From: Segatella copri DSM 18205
GTDB lineage: Bacteria; Bacteroidota; Bacteroidia; Bacteroidales; Bacteroidaceae
Direction: 5' to 3'
Length of the DNA: 64,000 nt
NCBI RefSeq assembly: GCF_025151535.1
Contig: NZ_CP102288.1
Location: 67,501 to 131,500, forward strand
Both the position numbers and the translations under genes were made by a program. The notes beneath the pieces were generated by a model. It was not told the DNA's origin, made no database searches, and saw nothing but the letters and a program-made list of their open reading frames with translations. Shown here piece after piece: positions 55,408 through 63,985 of this stretch; position 1 is the stretch's first letter; each line of letters starts with the position of its first letter.

Positions 55408-56191
55408 CTTTATCTGGAACCACAGGAATCTTTCGGAAGTATCAGAGATGAAAGATAGCGTATCCGACCTCTCGCTTATAGCAGACTATCTGCACCATGG
55501 TGGTTATCCTGAGACTGTAGCAGCAAGAAGCCTGACCCAAAACTATCTCTCCACACTCTTCGATTCCATCATTTGGAAAGACATTGCCAAGCGCCATAAA
55601 GTACGCAATGTGGAGGATTTGAACAACCTGGCCATGTATCTGGTTTCTAACTTCTGCAATCCTTTCAGTGCCAACGAACTGGCAGAAGCGCTGGGATTTT
55701 CGAGCGTAGCAACCACCAAGAAGTTCATGGGATTTTTAAGAGAACCCTATCTCCTGTATTATCTGCCACGTTACAACAACAAGTTGAAAATGATGAAGAA
55801 AGCTCCACAGAAAGTATATGTGGTTGACAATGGTTTTGTAGAAGCCAAGGCTTTTAGTGTGAGTGAGAACTTAGGCAGGTTATTGGAGAATCAGGTTTTT
55901 ATAGAGTTGGTTCGCAGGGGATATCATGCAGAAACATCGCTTTTCTATTATCGCTCCCGTAATGACAAGGAGACTGATTTTGTTACAAGGCAGGGTGCTC
56001 ATGTAGAAAGTCTGATACAAGTATGTTATGACCTCTCTTCCGAACGAACACTCAAGCGGGAGATAGATAGCATCATAGAATGTGCGGGAGAACTCAAATG
56101 CTCCAATCTGATCATTGTCACGATGAATGAGGAAAGGGTAATTGAGAAAAATGGATATAAGGTCAAGGTTTTGCCTATATATAAGTTTTAA
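55408..56191 (+). pseudogene. 3' part of a second AAA/DUF4143 ATPase gene
   Basis: Encodes the C-terminal ~260 residues of the 47453 protein. From ATG 55448 the 247 residues are identical to it despite seven silent base changes. The ATPase domain with Walker A and B is missing, and no promoter is seen. The frame stays open, so a DUF4143-only protein is conceivable, but truncation by rearrangement is more likely. Confidence 0.8.
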
Positions 56192-56352
56192 GGAGCGTCT
56201 GATCTTTGTATATATGCAACAAGGCGCAACCTTCTCACGAAGACTGCGCCTCTAATAGTTTTCTTTTTTTGTTTAATTTTTAAGAGAGTATTAACATATA
56301 TATATTTGTAAGTGTAAGTTTCTAACTTCTTTATTTCTTTTGCTCTGAACTT
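55408..56352 (+). repeat. long direct repeat, copy 2 (945 bp)
   Basis: Second copy of 47916-48861. It ends at the last base before, or first base of, the stop codon of the minus-strand lipoprotein gene. Between 55234 and 55407 no feature is supported. Confidence 0.9.
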
Positions 56353-57062
56353 TATGGTTGGAAGAACTTAATCTGTGCTCCAGTATATGGTTTTTCTGCT
56401 ATCTTATATCTGAAAGCTGTAGGCTTTGGATTCTTCTCATCCTTTGGATCAACTTCGTAACCATAAAGAGCAAAATAAGCTTCCAGCTTGCTGGTAGTAT
56501 TGTCAACCAGTCCTGCATTGTAAATACTATAATATGGATATGGTTGATTTGCATAACAATAGAACTTAACCTTATGAGTTGCACCACCATACTCCAGGTT
56601 TACAGTTATTGCCTCTGGAGTGAGGAAAAATTGAAGGACTGGTGTAAGTGTATAGTAGGTTACAACACTCTTGAAGCTAACCTGCATCTCACATTTCTTC
56701 AATGCTTCCTTCAGTTCTTTCTTGTCATCGCCTTCAATGTAACGGGCGAAGATCTTAACAGGGAAGTTGTTAACAGTCATTACAGTATCTTTGCCATTTC
56801 CATAGATATCTGTAGCAACGTCTAAGGTGTCGATGTATTCCTTTTGTTTGACTTTATCTGTTGTAACATATTCTGTAACATGCTCATCGCTTATATAAGC
56901 GAGTTTGCTCATGCGGCTACCAGATGTCTTGAGATAGCAGGTCTGCTTTTCTGCTTGTGTGAGCGGCTTTGTATAGTTGTTATCATCGCCTGTATTACAA
57001 GAAGTGAATGCGAAAGCTGCAATGAAGGCAGCTGCAATTGAGAATAATTTGATTTTTTTCAT
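56352..57062 (-). CDS. DUF4840-like lipoprotein
   Basis: 236 residues with a lipoprotein signal peptide (MKKIKLFSIAAAFIAAFAFTSC, Cys22). The mature protein is soluble and beta-rich (PVLQFFLTPEAITVNLEYGG, HKVKFYCYANQPYPY). It resembles Bacteroidales lipoproteins filed as DUF4840; this name is from memory and low in certainty. The last codon lies at the edge of the 945-bp repeat, so the gene is probably original to this locus and was not cut. Confidence 0.65.
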   Translation of the reverse strand: MKKIKLFSIAAAFIAAFAFTSCNTGDDNNYTKPLTQAEKQTCYLKTSGSRMSKLAYISDEHVTEYVTTDKVKQKEYIDTLDVATDIYGNGKDTVMTVNNFPVKIFARYIEGDDKKELKEALKKCEMQVSFKSVVTYYTLTPVLQFFLTPEAITVNLEYGGATHKVKFYCYANQPYPYYSIYNAGLVDNTTSKLEAYFALYGYEVDPKDEKNPKPTAFRYKIAEKPYTGAQIKFFQP

Positions 57063-57324
57063 TTTGCTATTATGTTTTGATTCTTATTTTCTCATATTTC
57101 TCAGCCTAAATGTACCCCGATATGGTTGTTCGAGGCTCTTCAGTCCTTGTATAAAACAAGAAAAGGCGGGAAACTTGCATCACTTTTAGTTAATCTCTGT
57201 TAATGCTCTTCACTTGTCCATTTCATAGAGCACTTTTGCCAATGTATTGTAACCTCTGACTTTCAGTTCTTAGTTGTTTGAGCTTTTTACTGTGTTATGT
57301 CTAGGTTTGTCCTACATAGCGATG

Positions 57325-57356
57325 CAAAGTTAGTGTTTTATTTTGAAATGCGCAAG
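57325..57356 (-). promoter_or_regulatory. promoter of the DUF4840-like gene, long leader
   Basis: Minus strand: a TTG at 57355-57353, 20 bases, TAACTTTG at 57332-57325. The leader before the ATG at 57062 would be about 255 bases, unusually long. A +strand -7 box TACTTTTG (57396-57403) serves the nuclease gene. Nothing else is seen in 57063-57491. Confidence 0.5.
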
Positions 57357-57491
57357 AAATTTATGATTTTCTTTCTCTTTTTCGCATAAAAATACTACTT
57401 TTGTGGAGATTTTAGGGATTATTCACCTAAAAGCGGAATGAATAGTGTAGACTCTGAGTCTCATGGAAAATGAATTAATGATGAATATGAT

Positions 57492-58400
57492 ATGAAAAAG
57501 AAAGTAGGTACATTTAAGATTTGGCTGTTGGCGATAGCCGCAGTAGTGGCGTTTTCTGTCTTGCCGAAGGTTTCTTCGCTGGCAACAGAAGATCAGGCAC
57601 TTGTTGTAAAGGAGAGTAAGCAGGAGGCTGCTGATGCTGCGGGCGATGAATCGTCTGCAGAGAATAAGCAGGAAACTGCTGGAGAGAACAAGCAGGAAAC
57701 TGCTGGAGAGGGTGCGAATCTGGAGGCGCAGGGGCTGGAGATTCCGGTATCTAAGGTAAAGGTATCTGAAACCATCAAGCATCGGTTGGCTTATACGGTA
57801 TCTTATAATCATGATACGCGACAGCCGAATTGGGTAGCCTGGGTGCTGACGGGTGAGCATGCATCTGGTAAATTGCCGCGCGGTAAGTTTGCTGATGATG
57901 AGGAGATGCCGGCACCCGTGGGTACTTTGGCGGATTATTACAACAGTGGTTTGGACAGGGGACACATGTGTCCGGCTGGTGACAACAAATGGAGTCAGCA
58001 GGCGATGGATGAATGTTTCCTGATGACCAATATGTGTCCGCAGAACCACAGTCTGAATGCGGGGGTATGGAACACGATAGAGCAGCAGTGCCGTAACTGG
58101 GCGAAGCAGTATGGCAAGGTTTATATTGTCTGCGGACCGATATTTCTGAATAAGCAGCATCGCAAGTTGGGTAAAAACAAGGTGGTAGTGCCTGATGCCT
58201 TCTTCAAGGTGGTTCTTCATACGGGCAAGAATCCGCAAGCCATCGGCTTTATCTGCCGTAACCAGTCGCAGAAAGGCAGGAAGAAGACGGAATTCGTAAA
58301 TTCAGTAGATGAAGTGGAGCGTATCACCGGCTATGATTTCTTCCCTCAGCTTCCGGATGATGTTGAGAAGAGGGTAGAGGCTAAGGCTGAAATGTTTTAA
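57492..58400 (+). CDS. secreted DNA/RNA non-specific endonuclease
   Basis: 302 residues. An N-terminal signal or anchor (FKIWLLAIAAVVAFSVLP), an acidic linker with a twofold repeat ENKQETAG, and the beta-beta-alpha-metal nuclease domain with DRGHMCPAGDN (catalytic His) and the metal-binding Asn in MCPQNHSLNAGVW. Such NUC1/NucA enzymes degrade DNA and RNA outside the cytoplasm for nutrition or defence. The leading -7 box is at 57396-57403. Followed by repeat copy C. Confidence 0.88.
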   Translation: MKKKVGTFKIWLLAIAAVVAFSVLPKVSSLATEDQALVVKESKQEAADAAGDESSAENKQETAGENKQETAGEGANLEAQGLEIPVSKVKVSETIKHRLAYTVSYNHDTRQPNWVAWVLTGEHASGKLPRGKFADDEEMPAPVGTLADYYNSGLDRGHMCPAGDNKWSQQAMDECFLMTNMCPQNHSLNAGVWNTIEQQCRNWAKQYGKVYIVCGPIFLNKQHRKLGKNKVVVPDAFFKVVLHTGKNPQAIGFICRNQSQKGRKKTEFVNSVDEVERITGYDFFPQLPDDVEKRVEAKAEMF

Positions 58401-58403
58401 TAA

Positions 58404-58566
58404 TTCAAGTTTCAAAAGTGAGGGAATTGACAGAAGTTAAAGAAGTTATCACTCCCTACGGTCGTTCGGGAAGTGAAGAGACAATAGTTATTTTACGTAA
58501 AACGTAGGACATTTGTCCCTTAACTTCCCTCTAACTTCCCTTAACTTCCCCACTTGCGAAAGTTCA
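58404..58566. repeat. dispersed palindromic element, copy C
   Basis: About 163 bp. Left end TTCAAGTTTCAAAAGTGAGGG, right end CCCCACTTGCGAAAGTTC; inner arms GAAGTTAAAGAAGTTA and TTAACTTCCC repeats. The interior shares CTCCCTACGGTCG, AGACAATAGT and GACATTTGTC with the reverse complement of copy A. No ORF. Confidence 0.7.
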
Positions 58567-58580
58567 GTTTTAATAACAAA

Positions 58581-58611
58581 AAAAGGCTTTCCGTAATGGA
58601 AAGCCTTTTTC
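58581..58611. terminator. bidirectional terminator
   Basis: AAAAGGCTTTCC pairs with GGAAAGCCTTTT around GTAAT, with A and T runs on both sides. It ends the nuclease transcript and the opposing tRNA-Lys transcript. Confidence 0.88.
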
Positions 58612-58622
58612 TTGAAGATCTG

Positions 58623-58695
58623 TGACTCGCATGGGGCTCGAACCCATGACCCCAACATTAAAAGTGTTGTGCTCTACCAGCTGAGCTAGCGAGTC
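58623..58695 (-). tRNA. tRNA-Lys (TTT)
   Basis: 73-base cloverleaf on the minus strand: acceptor GACTCGC/GCGAGTC, D loop AGCTGGTAGA, anticodon loop CTTTTAA with anticodon TTT, T loop TTCGAGC, discriminator A. CCA is not encoded. Its promoter is at 58727-58758. Confidence 0.95.
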
Positions 58696-58726
58696 AATCT
58701 TCTGCTTTATGTTTCAAAAGCGAGTG

Positions 58727-58758
58727 CAAAGGTACGGCAAAAATCTGAAATAACCAAA
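58727..58758 (-). promoter_or_regulatory. promoter of tRNA-Lys
   Basis: Minus strand: TTTG (58758-58755), 20 bases, TACCTTTG (58734-58727). Confidence 0.75.
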
Positions 58759-58773
58759 TATTTTGCCATATTT

Positions 58774-59901
58774 TTACTGATTTTCTTCATTTTTATCCGA
58801 AATTGGGACATTTTCGCCCGTTTCTTCATGATATTGCGGCTTCTCTTTCGTTACATACCGCTGCCAATAGGCTATGATGAGCGTTGTGAGCGGAAGGGCT
58901 ACAATCAATCCCAGGAAACCCAGAAGTGCACCCCAAACCGAGAGACTCAAGAGGAGAATGGCTGGGTTCAATCCCATCGCTTTACCCATGATCTTCGGGG
59001 TAACTACCATGTCGGTGATGACCTGCACCACACAGAACACCAGAACAGCCAGACCGAATACCAGCCAGAAATTCTGACCTGTGTCGGCTGCCTTCAGCAT
59101 GGCAAGGAATGCCGTAGGGATGAGGGCGAAGGTATGGAGGTATGGAACCAGGTCCATGATGCCGATGAGAATGCCCAGACCTATCGCCATCGGGAAACCG
59201 ATGATGGTAAAACCGATGCAGAACATGATGCCCATACAGAGCGCTACCAGTCCCTGACCACGGATATAGTTGTTGAGCTCGCGCTCCACATCCTTCATCA
59301 GCGCACTCCAGAACGGACGGTTCTTCTTAGGGAAGATTCTCACCCAGTTGGCTGTCAGTGTCTCATAATCGAGCAGGATGAAGAACATATATAATAAGGT
59401 AATCATCGATGCTACGATACTCATCAGTACCGTTGCCGTCTGGCTGACTACCGAGAAGACCTTAGGCATGGTGGTCTTGATGGCATCGCTGAAGTCCTTG
59501 CTTTTCAGAAAATGCTCTATCTGTTCCTGGTTGGCCTGCAACCAGTCTTTGATCAGCGCCGTCAGGTTGTTGGTATGAGTCGTCTGATGCAGCCATCGTG
59601 TCAACACCTCACCGAGTTTGTCAAACTGGTCAATCATCGGAGGGATGATGAGCCACAGCACGCCTCCTATAACAGCGATAGCCGTTCCCATGGCGATGAG
59701 GATAGACAGCGCACGTATTCTGACGTGGAGTTTGTTTTCGATAAACTTCACGACCGGATAGAGCAAGTAAGCGAAAAACCATGCAATGAAGAATGGCAGC
59801 AGTACGCTGCTCAGATAATTGGTCATGTAGAGCACGGCCAGTACGATGAGGGTAACACCCGCCCATCTTATAAATTTATCAAATGTAATCTCCTTTCCCA
59901 T
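58774..59901 (-). CDS. AI-2E family transporter
   Basis: 375 residues with about eight membrane segments in the pattern of the AI-2E/PerM family: two early segments, a soluble helical section (about 70-140), and a later block with GLGILIGIMDLVPYLHTF and the conserved PKIMGKAMGLNPAILLLSLSVWG. Members are putative small-molecule exporters or Na+/H+ antiporters; the substrate here is unknown. It follows tdk after 14 bases and is co-transcribed with it. Confidence 0.88.
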   Translation of the reverse strand: MGKEITFDKFIRWAGVTLIVLAVLYMTNYLSSVLLPFFIAWFFAYLLYPVVKFIENKLHVRIRALSILIAMGTAIAVIGGVLWLIIPPMIDQFDKLGEVLTRWLHQTTHTNNLTALIKDWLQANQEQIEHFLKSKDFSDAIKTTMPKVFSVVSQTATVLMSIVASMITLLYMFFILLDYETLTANWVRIFPKKNRPFWSALMKDVERELNNYIRGQGLVALCMGIMFCIGFTIIGFPMAIGLGILIGIMDLVPYLHTFALIPTAFLAMLKAADTGQNFWLVFGLAVLVFCVVQVITDMVVTPKIMGKAMGLNPAILLLSLSVWGALLGFLGLIVALPLTTLIIAYWQRYVTKEKPQYHEETGENVPISDKNEENQ

Positions 59902-59915
59902 AACTGTTCCTTTTG

Positions 59916-60500
59916 TTATAATTTTTCGTTAAGAATCGCCTTCTGGTAGCATTCCCTGCAGAGTGGCTCGTATTCATCTTTCTCGCCCAGAAGCACCCGT
60001 TTGTCGTTATTGACCAACCGGTGGCTCACATAGGCAACCGATCCGCACTTTACGCAGATGGCATGAACCTTGGTCACCTCGTCGGCGATGGCACAGAGAG
60101 CAGGAATCGGACCGAAGGGAACTCCCTTGAAGTCCATATCCAGTCCTGCCACGATGACTCTCACGCCACGGTTGGCGAGTTCGTTGCATACCTCCACGAG
60201 CCCATTGTCCAGGAACTGGGCTTCATCGATACCCACCACGTCGATATCAGAAGCCAATAGCAGTATCGATCCAGAGGACTCAATAGGAGTAGACCGGATA
60301 GAGTTCTGATCATGGCTCACTACATCTTCCTCGGAGTAACGAGTGTCAAGCGCCGGCTTAAAGATTTCCACCTTCTGCTTGGCGAACTTCGCACGCTTCA
60401 TTCTTCGGATCAATTCCTCTGTTTTTCCGGAGAACATCGATCCGCACACCACTTCAATTCTTCCGGGACGGTGTGCCTCCCCAATTAGATTTTCTGTCAT
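59916..60500 (-). CDS. tdk: thymidine kinase
   Basis: 194 residues of type II thymidine kinase. P-loop [11 protein letters not shown] near residue 21, DEAQF (catalytic Glu), lasso and thymidine-binding section [13 protein letters not shown], and zinc Cys pairs in ICVKCGSVA and PLCRECYQ. It phosphorylates thymidine for dTTP salvage. Promoter at 60509-60541. Confidence 0.94.
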   Translation of the reverse strand: MTENLIGEAHRPGRIEVVCGSMFSGKTEELIRRMKRAKFAKQKVEIFKPALDTRYSEEDVVSHDQNSIRSTPIESSGSILLLASDIDVVGIDEAQFLDNGLVEVCNELANRGVRVIVAGLDMDFKGVPFGPIPALCAIADEVTKVHAICVKCGSVAYVSHRLVNNDKRVLLGEKDEYEPLCRECYQKAILNEKL

Positions 60501-60508
60501 TTCGGGGG

Positions 60509-60541
60509 CAAAATTAATAATAAGGTTTTAAAAAATGCAAA
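60509..60541 (-). promoter_or_regulatory. promoter of tdk
   Basis: Minus strand: TTTG (60541-60538), 21 bases, TAATTTTG (60516-60509). Ends nine bases before the tdk ATG, so the leader is very short. Confidence 0.65.
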
Positions 60542-60556
60542 GAAACGCGTTTTTTT

Positions 60557-60587
60557 TTTGCTATGAAAGATTAATTAACTACATTTG
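60557..60587 (+). promoter_or_regulatory. promoter of rsmI, nearly leaderless
   Basis: TTTG at 60557-60560, 19 bases, TACATTTG at 60580-60587. The rsmI ATG is at 60596, only eight bases beyond the -7 box, so the mRNA probably starts at or within a few bases of the start codon. Confidence 0.7.
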
Positions 60588-60595
60588 CGGTCAGT

Positions 60596-61360
60596 ATGGG
60601 CACATTATACATCGTTCCGACTCCAGTTGGTAACATGGAGGACATGACAATGCGAGCTATTCGCATACTGAAAGAAGCGGATTTGGTACTCGCTGAGGAC
60701 ACTCGAACATCGAGTGTCCTGATGAAGCATTTCGATATCAGAAATCGATTAGTGGCTCACCATAAGTTTAACGAACATGGCACATCTTCTGCCATCGTAG
60801 AGCGACTGAAGGGTGGCGAAACCATTGCCTTGATCAGCGATGCCGGAACACCGGGTATCAGCGATCCTGGTTTTTACCTCGCCCGCGAGGCAGCCAAGGC
60901 AGGCATCACGGTGCAGACTTTGCCTGGACCTACGGCATGCATACCGGCCATCGTTTCATCGGGTTTGCCATGCGACCGTTTCTGCTTCGAAGGATTCATT
61001 CCGCAGAAAAAGGGCAGACAGACCTATCTTGAGTCATTGAAGGATGAGGTGCGCACCATGATTTTCTATGAGTCGCCTTATCGTGTGGTGAAAACCTTGC
61101 AGCAGTTTGCCGAGGTTTTCGGGGATGACAGACAGGTGAGCTGTTGTCGTGAAATATCCAAACTCCACGAGGAGAGTGTGAGGGGTACGCTTGCCGAGGT
61201 TATCGCTCATTTTGAGGAGACAGAACCAAGGGGCGAATTTGTCATCGTATTGGCAGGAAAAGATCCTAAACAGCTCAAGGAGGAGATGAAGGAAAAGAAG
61301 CGTGAAGAGCGCAGGCAGAAGAAAAACGGGGCTCGCAGGGATGAAGAAAGTAATGAATAA
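60596..61360 (+). CDS. rsmI: 16S rRNA 2'-O-methyltransferase RsmI
   Basis: 254 residues with the family start LYIVPTPVGNMEDMTMRA, then AEDTRTS, ISDAGTPGISDPG and LPGPTACIPA, the SAM-binding features of tetrapyrrole-methylase-fold RsmI. It methylates the ribose of C1402 in 16S rRNA. The first ATG is right since the canonical N terminus begins there. The last ~25 residues are a highly charged tail. The promoter leaves almost no 5' leader. Confidence 0.93.
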   Translation: MGTLYIVPTPVGNMEDMTMRAIRILKEADLVLAEDTRTSSVLMKHFDIRNRLVAHHKFNEHGTSSAIVERLKGGETIALISDAGTPGISDPGFYLAREAAKAGITVQTLPGPTACIPAIVSSGLPCDRFCFEGFIPQKKGRQTYLESLKDEVRTMIFYESPYRVVKTLQQFAEVFGDDRQVSCCREISKLHEESVRGTLAEVIAHFEETEPRGEFVIVLAGKDPKQLKEEMKEKKREERRQKKNGARRDEESNE

Positions 61361-61430
61361 AGTTTAGGAAGCGACGCGTTATACGCGAAAAGATAATTTT
61401 TTAAATCAAATATTAAAAAGGAAAATGATT

Positions 61431-62282
61431 ATGAAAAAGCTATTATTTGCGGCATGTTTAGCTGCTTTTTGCTTGACCAGTTGCAACAACGGCAAGAACA
61501 ACACCCAGGATTTGGCAAATCAGCAGAATGATTCGCTAAACAGTATCATCGCTCAGAAGGATAGCGAAATTAACGATATGATGGGTACATTGAATGAAAT
61601 CCAGGATGGTCTGAACCAGATCAGTGAGGCTGAGCACAGGGTAACTCTCCTGAAGAACGGTGAGGGTGTCAGCAAGAGACAGCAGCTCAAGGAGAATGTT
61701 CAGTTCATCGCTACCCGTATGCAGCAGAACCGCGAACTCCTGGCTAAACTGCAGAAGCAGATGGCTAACAGCTCTTTGCAGGCTGACCAGTTGAAGAAGA
61801 CCATCGCAAACCTTCAGGAGCAGATTGCACAGAAGGATAAGGAACTTCAGGCGCTTCGCGAGGAGTTGGATAAGAAGGATATTCATATTGCAGCGCTCGA
61901 CGAGACTATCAACAATCTGAATACCAAGACCGCTCGTCTTACTACTGAAAGCAACCAGAAGACAGAGACAATCAATGCACAGGACAAGCAGCTCAACACT
62001 GCCTGGTACGTATTCGGTACCAAGAAGGAGTTGAAGGAGCAGCATATCATGGAAAAGGGTAAGGTAATGACCGGCAATTTCAACAAGAGTTATTTCACCA
62101 AGGTTGATATCCGCAACATTTCTGAAATCAAGTTGATGTCAAAGTCGGCTAAGTTGCTCACTACCCACCCATCCAGCTCTTATGCATTGGTACGTGATGC
62201 TAACAAGCAGTATACACTCCGCATCACCAATCCACAGATTTTCTGGAGCACCAGCAAGTATCTTGTAGTGCTCGTTAAGTAA
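61431..62282 (+). CDS. coiled-coil lipoprotein
   Basis: 283 residues from MKKLLF (ATG 61425 would add two residues; AAGG at 61418-61421 is better spaced from 61431). Lipobox LTSC gives Cys18. Residues 25-185 form a long coiled coil (QKQMANSSLQADQLKKTIANLQEQ region), followed by a small C-terminal globular domain (GKVMTGNFNKSYFTKVDIRN). Similar proteins occur in Bacteroidales without known function; anchoring at the outer membrane with a periplasmic rod is likely. It opposes tadA, with which it ends back to back. Confidence 0.8.
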   Translation: MKKLLFAACLAAFCLTSCNNGKNNTQDLANQQNDSLNSIIAQKDSEINDMMGTLNEIQDGLNQISEAEHRVTLLKNGEGVSKRQQLKENVQFIATRMQQNRELLAKLQKQMANSSLQADQLKKTIANLQEQIAQKDKELQALREELDKKDIHIAALDETINNLNTKTARLTTESNQKTETINAQDKQLNTAWYVFGTKKELKEQHIMEKGKVMTGNFNKSYFTKVDIRNISEIKLMSKSAKLLTTHPSSSYALVRDANKQYTLRITNPQIFWSTSKYLVVLVK

Positions 62283-62729
62283 TTATCTCTTTCTCTGAAA
62301 GAAATCCTGCATGAGTGCGCGGCACTCATCTTCCAATACGCCCGATGTCACTGTCGTCTTAGGATGCAGTGCATCGGGCGCATATTTTGTATACCCCCTT
62401 TTCTCGTCGCTGGCACCATATACCACGCGGCTGATCTGTGCCCATCCCAGCGCTCCGGCGCACATCACGCAGGGTTCTACCGTAACGTATAGGGTACAGT
62501 CTTTCAGGTATTTTCCTCCCAGCATGTTGGCTCCCGAAGTGATGGCCTGCATTTCGGCATGAGCCGTAACATCTGTCAGCATCTCCGTAAGATTGTGGGC
62601 ACGCGATATGATCCGGTCTTTACAAACGATGATGGCGCCTACCGGAATCTCGTCTTCATCGAATGCCGCCTGAGCCTCCATCAGGGCACGGCGCATGTAT
62701 GCTTCGTCTTTTTTCTTGATATCTTCCAT
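62283..62729 (-). CDS. tadA: tRNA-specific adenosine deaminase TadA
   Basis: 148 residues of the cytidine/deoxycytidylate deaminase fold. Zinc motif HAEM (catalytic Glu) and PCVMCAGA supply His and two Cys. TadA makes inosine at the wobble position of tRNA-Arg(ACG). Its stop codon directly abuts the lipoprotein stop. A -7 box TAATTTTG (minus, 62748-62741) lies 12 bases ahead of the ATG. Confidence 0.93.
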   Translation of the reverse strand: MEDIKKKDEAYMRRALMEAQAAFDEDEIPVGAIIVCKDRIISRAHNLTEMLTDVTAHAEMQAITSGANMLGGKYLKDCTLYVTVEPCVMCAGALGWAQISRVVYGASDEKRGYTKYAPDALHPKTTVTSGVLEDECRALMQDFFQRKR

Positions 62730-62758
62730 TGTTTTTCGTGCAAAATTACATAAAAAAG

Positions 62759-62789
62759 TTTGAAGTGTGGACTTTTTTTGTTATTTTTG
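62759..62789 (+). promoter_or_regulatory. promoter of yraN-birA
   Basis: TTTG at 62759-62762, 19 bases, TATTTTTG at 62782-62789. The transcript would start near 62796 and carry both genes. Confidence 0.7.
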
Positions 62790-62832
62790 CAAGGTAAAAG
62801 CATCTTTTGGTGCAAAATAAAGAAAATAGACT

Positions 62833-63210
62833 ATGGCAGAGCATAATGAATTAGGCAAATGGGGAGAAGACGAGGCTACGCTCTATCTCGAGAATGAAGG
62901 CTATGTCGTCATCGACAGAGACTGGAAAGCCGGCAAGCGGGATCTGGATATCCTTGCCGTTTCGCCGGATGGTAAGACGCTGGTTGTGGTAGAGGTCAAG
63001 ACCCGTTCGGGTGAAGAATACCAGCAGCCCGAGGAAGCCGTAGATGTCAGGAAGATGCGTAATCTGGCAATAGCCGCCAATACTTATGTCAAGGAACAGA
63101 AGGTGGAAAAAGAACTTCGCTTTGATATTGTTACCGTGGTAGGGGTAGGGCATCAGGTGAAACGCATCGAGCATCTTGTGGATGCCTTCAACCCGTTGCT
63201 GATTGGATAA
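62833..63210 (+). CDS. YraN family (UPF0102) nuclease-like protein
   Basis: 125 residues, normal for the family. GKWGEDEATLYLENEGYVVIDRDWKAGKRDLDI and VVVEVKTRSG form a restriction-endonuclease-like core (E, D, E-x-K). YraN proteins are widespread and poorly understood, possibly acting in DNA processing. birA follows after 34 bases. Confidence 0.9.
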   Translation: MAEHNELGKWGEDEATLYLENEGYVVIDRDWKAGKRDLDILAVSPDGKTLVVVEVKTRSGEEYQQPEEAVDVRKMRNLAIAANTYVKEQKVEKELRFDIVTVVGVGHQVKRIEHLVDAFNPLLIG

Positions 63211-63244
63211 CCCGTTGTGATTCGCTATACATTATTATATAGAC

Positions 63245-63985
63245 ATGGAAAAGAAGATTATACGATTAAAGGAAGTGGATTCCACGAATACCTTCCTGAA
63301 GAATTTGGATACTTACGATGAAGATGCGCTGACCATTGCCATTGCTGATTATCAGACAGCAGGCAGGGGACAGGGCGTGCATACCTGGGAGAGTGAGCCG
63401 GGCAAGAACCTCCTCTTCAGTATGATGATGTGTCCTAAGTGGGTACCTTTGCGCCAGCAGTTCCTACTTTCCGAGGCTGGTGCGCTCGCCGTGAAGGACG
63501 CTCTTGATTCCTATACGGACGGCATTACGCTGAAATGGCCGAATGATGTGTACTGGTATGACAAGAAAATCAGTGGCACGCTGATAGAGACTGCCATCGA
63601 CTCCAAGGGCATCAAGCGCTGCATCTTCGGTATCGGTATTGATGTCAATCAGACTGAGTTCCACAGCGATGCGCCCAACCCTGTATCTCTGGCTCAGATT
63701 CTGGGTCATGAGGTGGATAGGGAAGAGGTGCTTCAGAAGGTGATTGAGGCTTTCTGCAGATACTACGAACTTCTGCGTCGTGCCGACTATATGGATGTGT
63801 CGGGCATCTATCATCTTTCTCTCTACCGTCGCAAGGGCTATCACTGGTATGAGGATAAGGACGGTAAGTTCGAGGGCGCCTTCGTAGAGGTGGAGGACGA
63901 TGGTCATCTCATCCTTCATGACAAGAAGGGAGTGATACGCTCGTATGCGTTCGGAGAAATCAAGTTCCTGATTAATAGTTTATAG
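63245..63985 (+). CDS. birA: biotin--[acetyl-CoA-carboxylase] ligase
   Basis: 246 residues, the catalytic and small C-terminal domain only. EVDSTNTFLKNL, TAGRGQGVHTWES (biotinyl-AMP loop), KWPNDVYW and KISGTLIE are the BirA signatures. No N-terminal DNA-binding domain is present, so it is a class I ligase without repressor function. It attaches biotin to carboxylase carrier proteins. Confidence 0.93.
   Translation: MEKKIIRLKEVDSTNTFLKNLDTYDEDALTIAIADYQTAGRGQGVHTWESEPGKNLLFSMMMCPKWVPLRQQFLLSEAGALAVKDALDSYTDGITLKWPNDVYWYDKKISGTLIETAIDSKGIKRCIFGIGIDVNQTEFHSDAPNPVSLAQILGHEVDREEVLQKVIEAFCRYYELLRRADYMDVSGIYHLSLYRRKGYHWYEDKDGKFEGAFVEVEDDGHLILHDKKGVIRSYAFGEIKFLINSL

Noticed and set aside
46505..57062. 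Prophage or integrative conjugative element
   Set aside because: No integrase, tra/mob, capsid or replication genes and no tRNA attachment site are seen; IS remnants and repeats explain the region.
57640..57720. Tandem 24-base repeat in the nuclease gene
   Set aside because: It encodes the twofold ENKQETAG linker of the protein and is not a separate DNA element.
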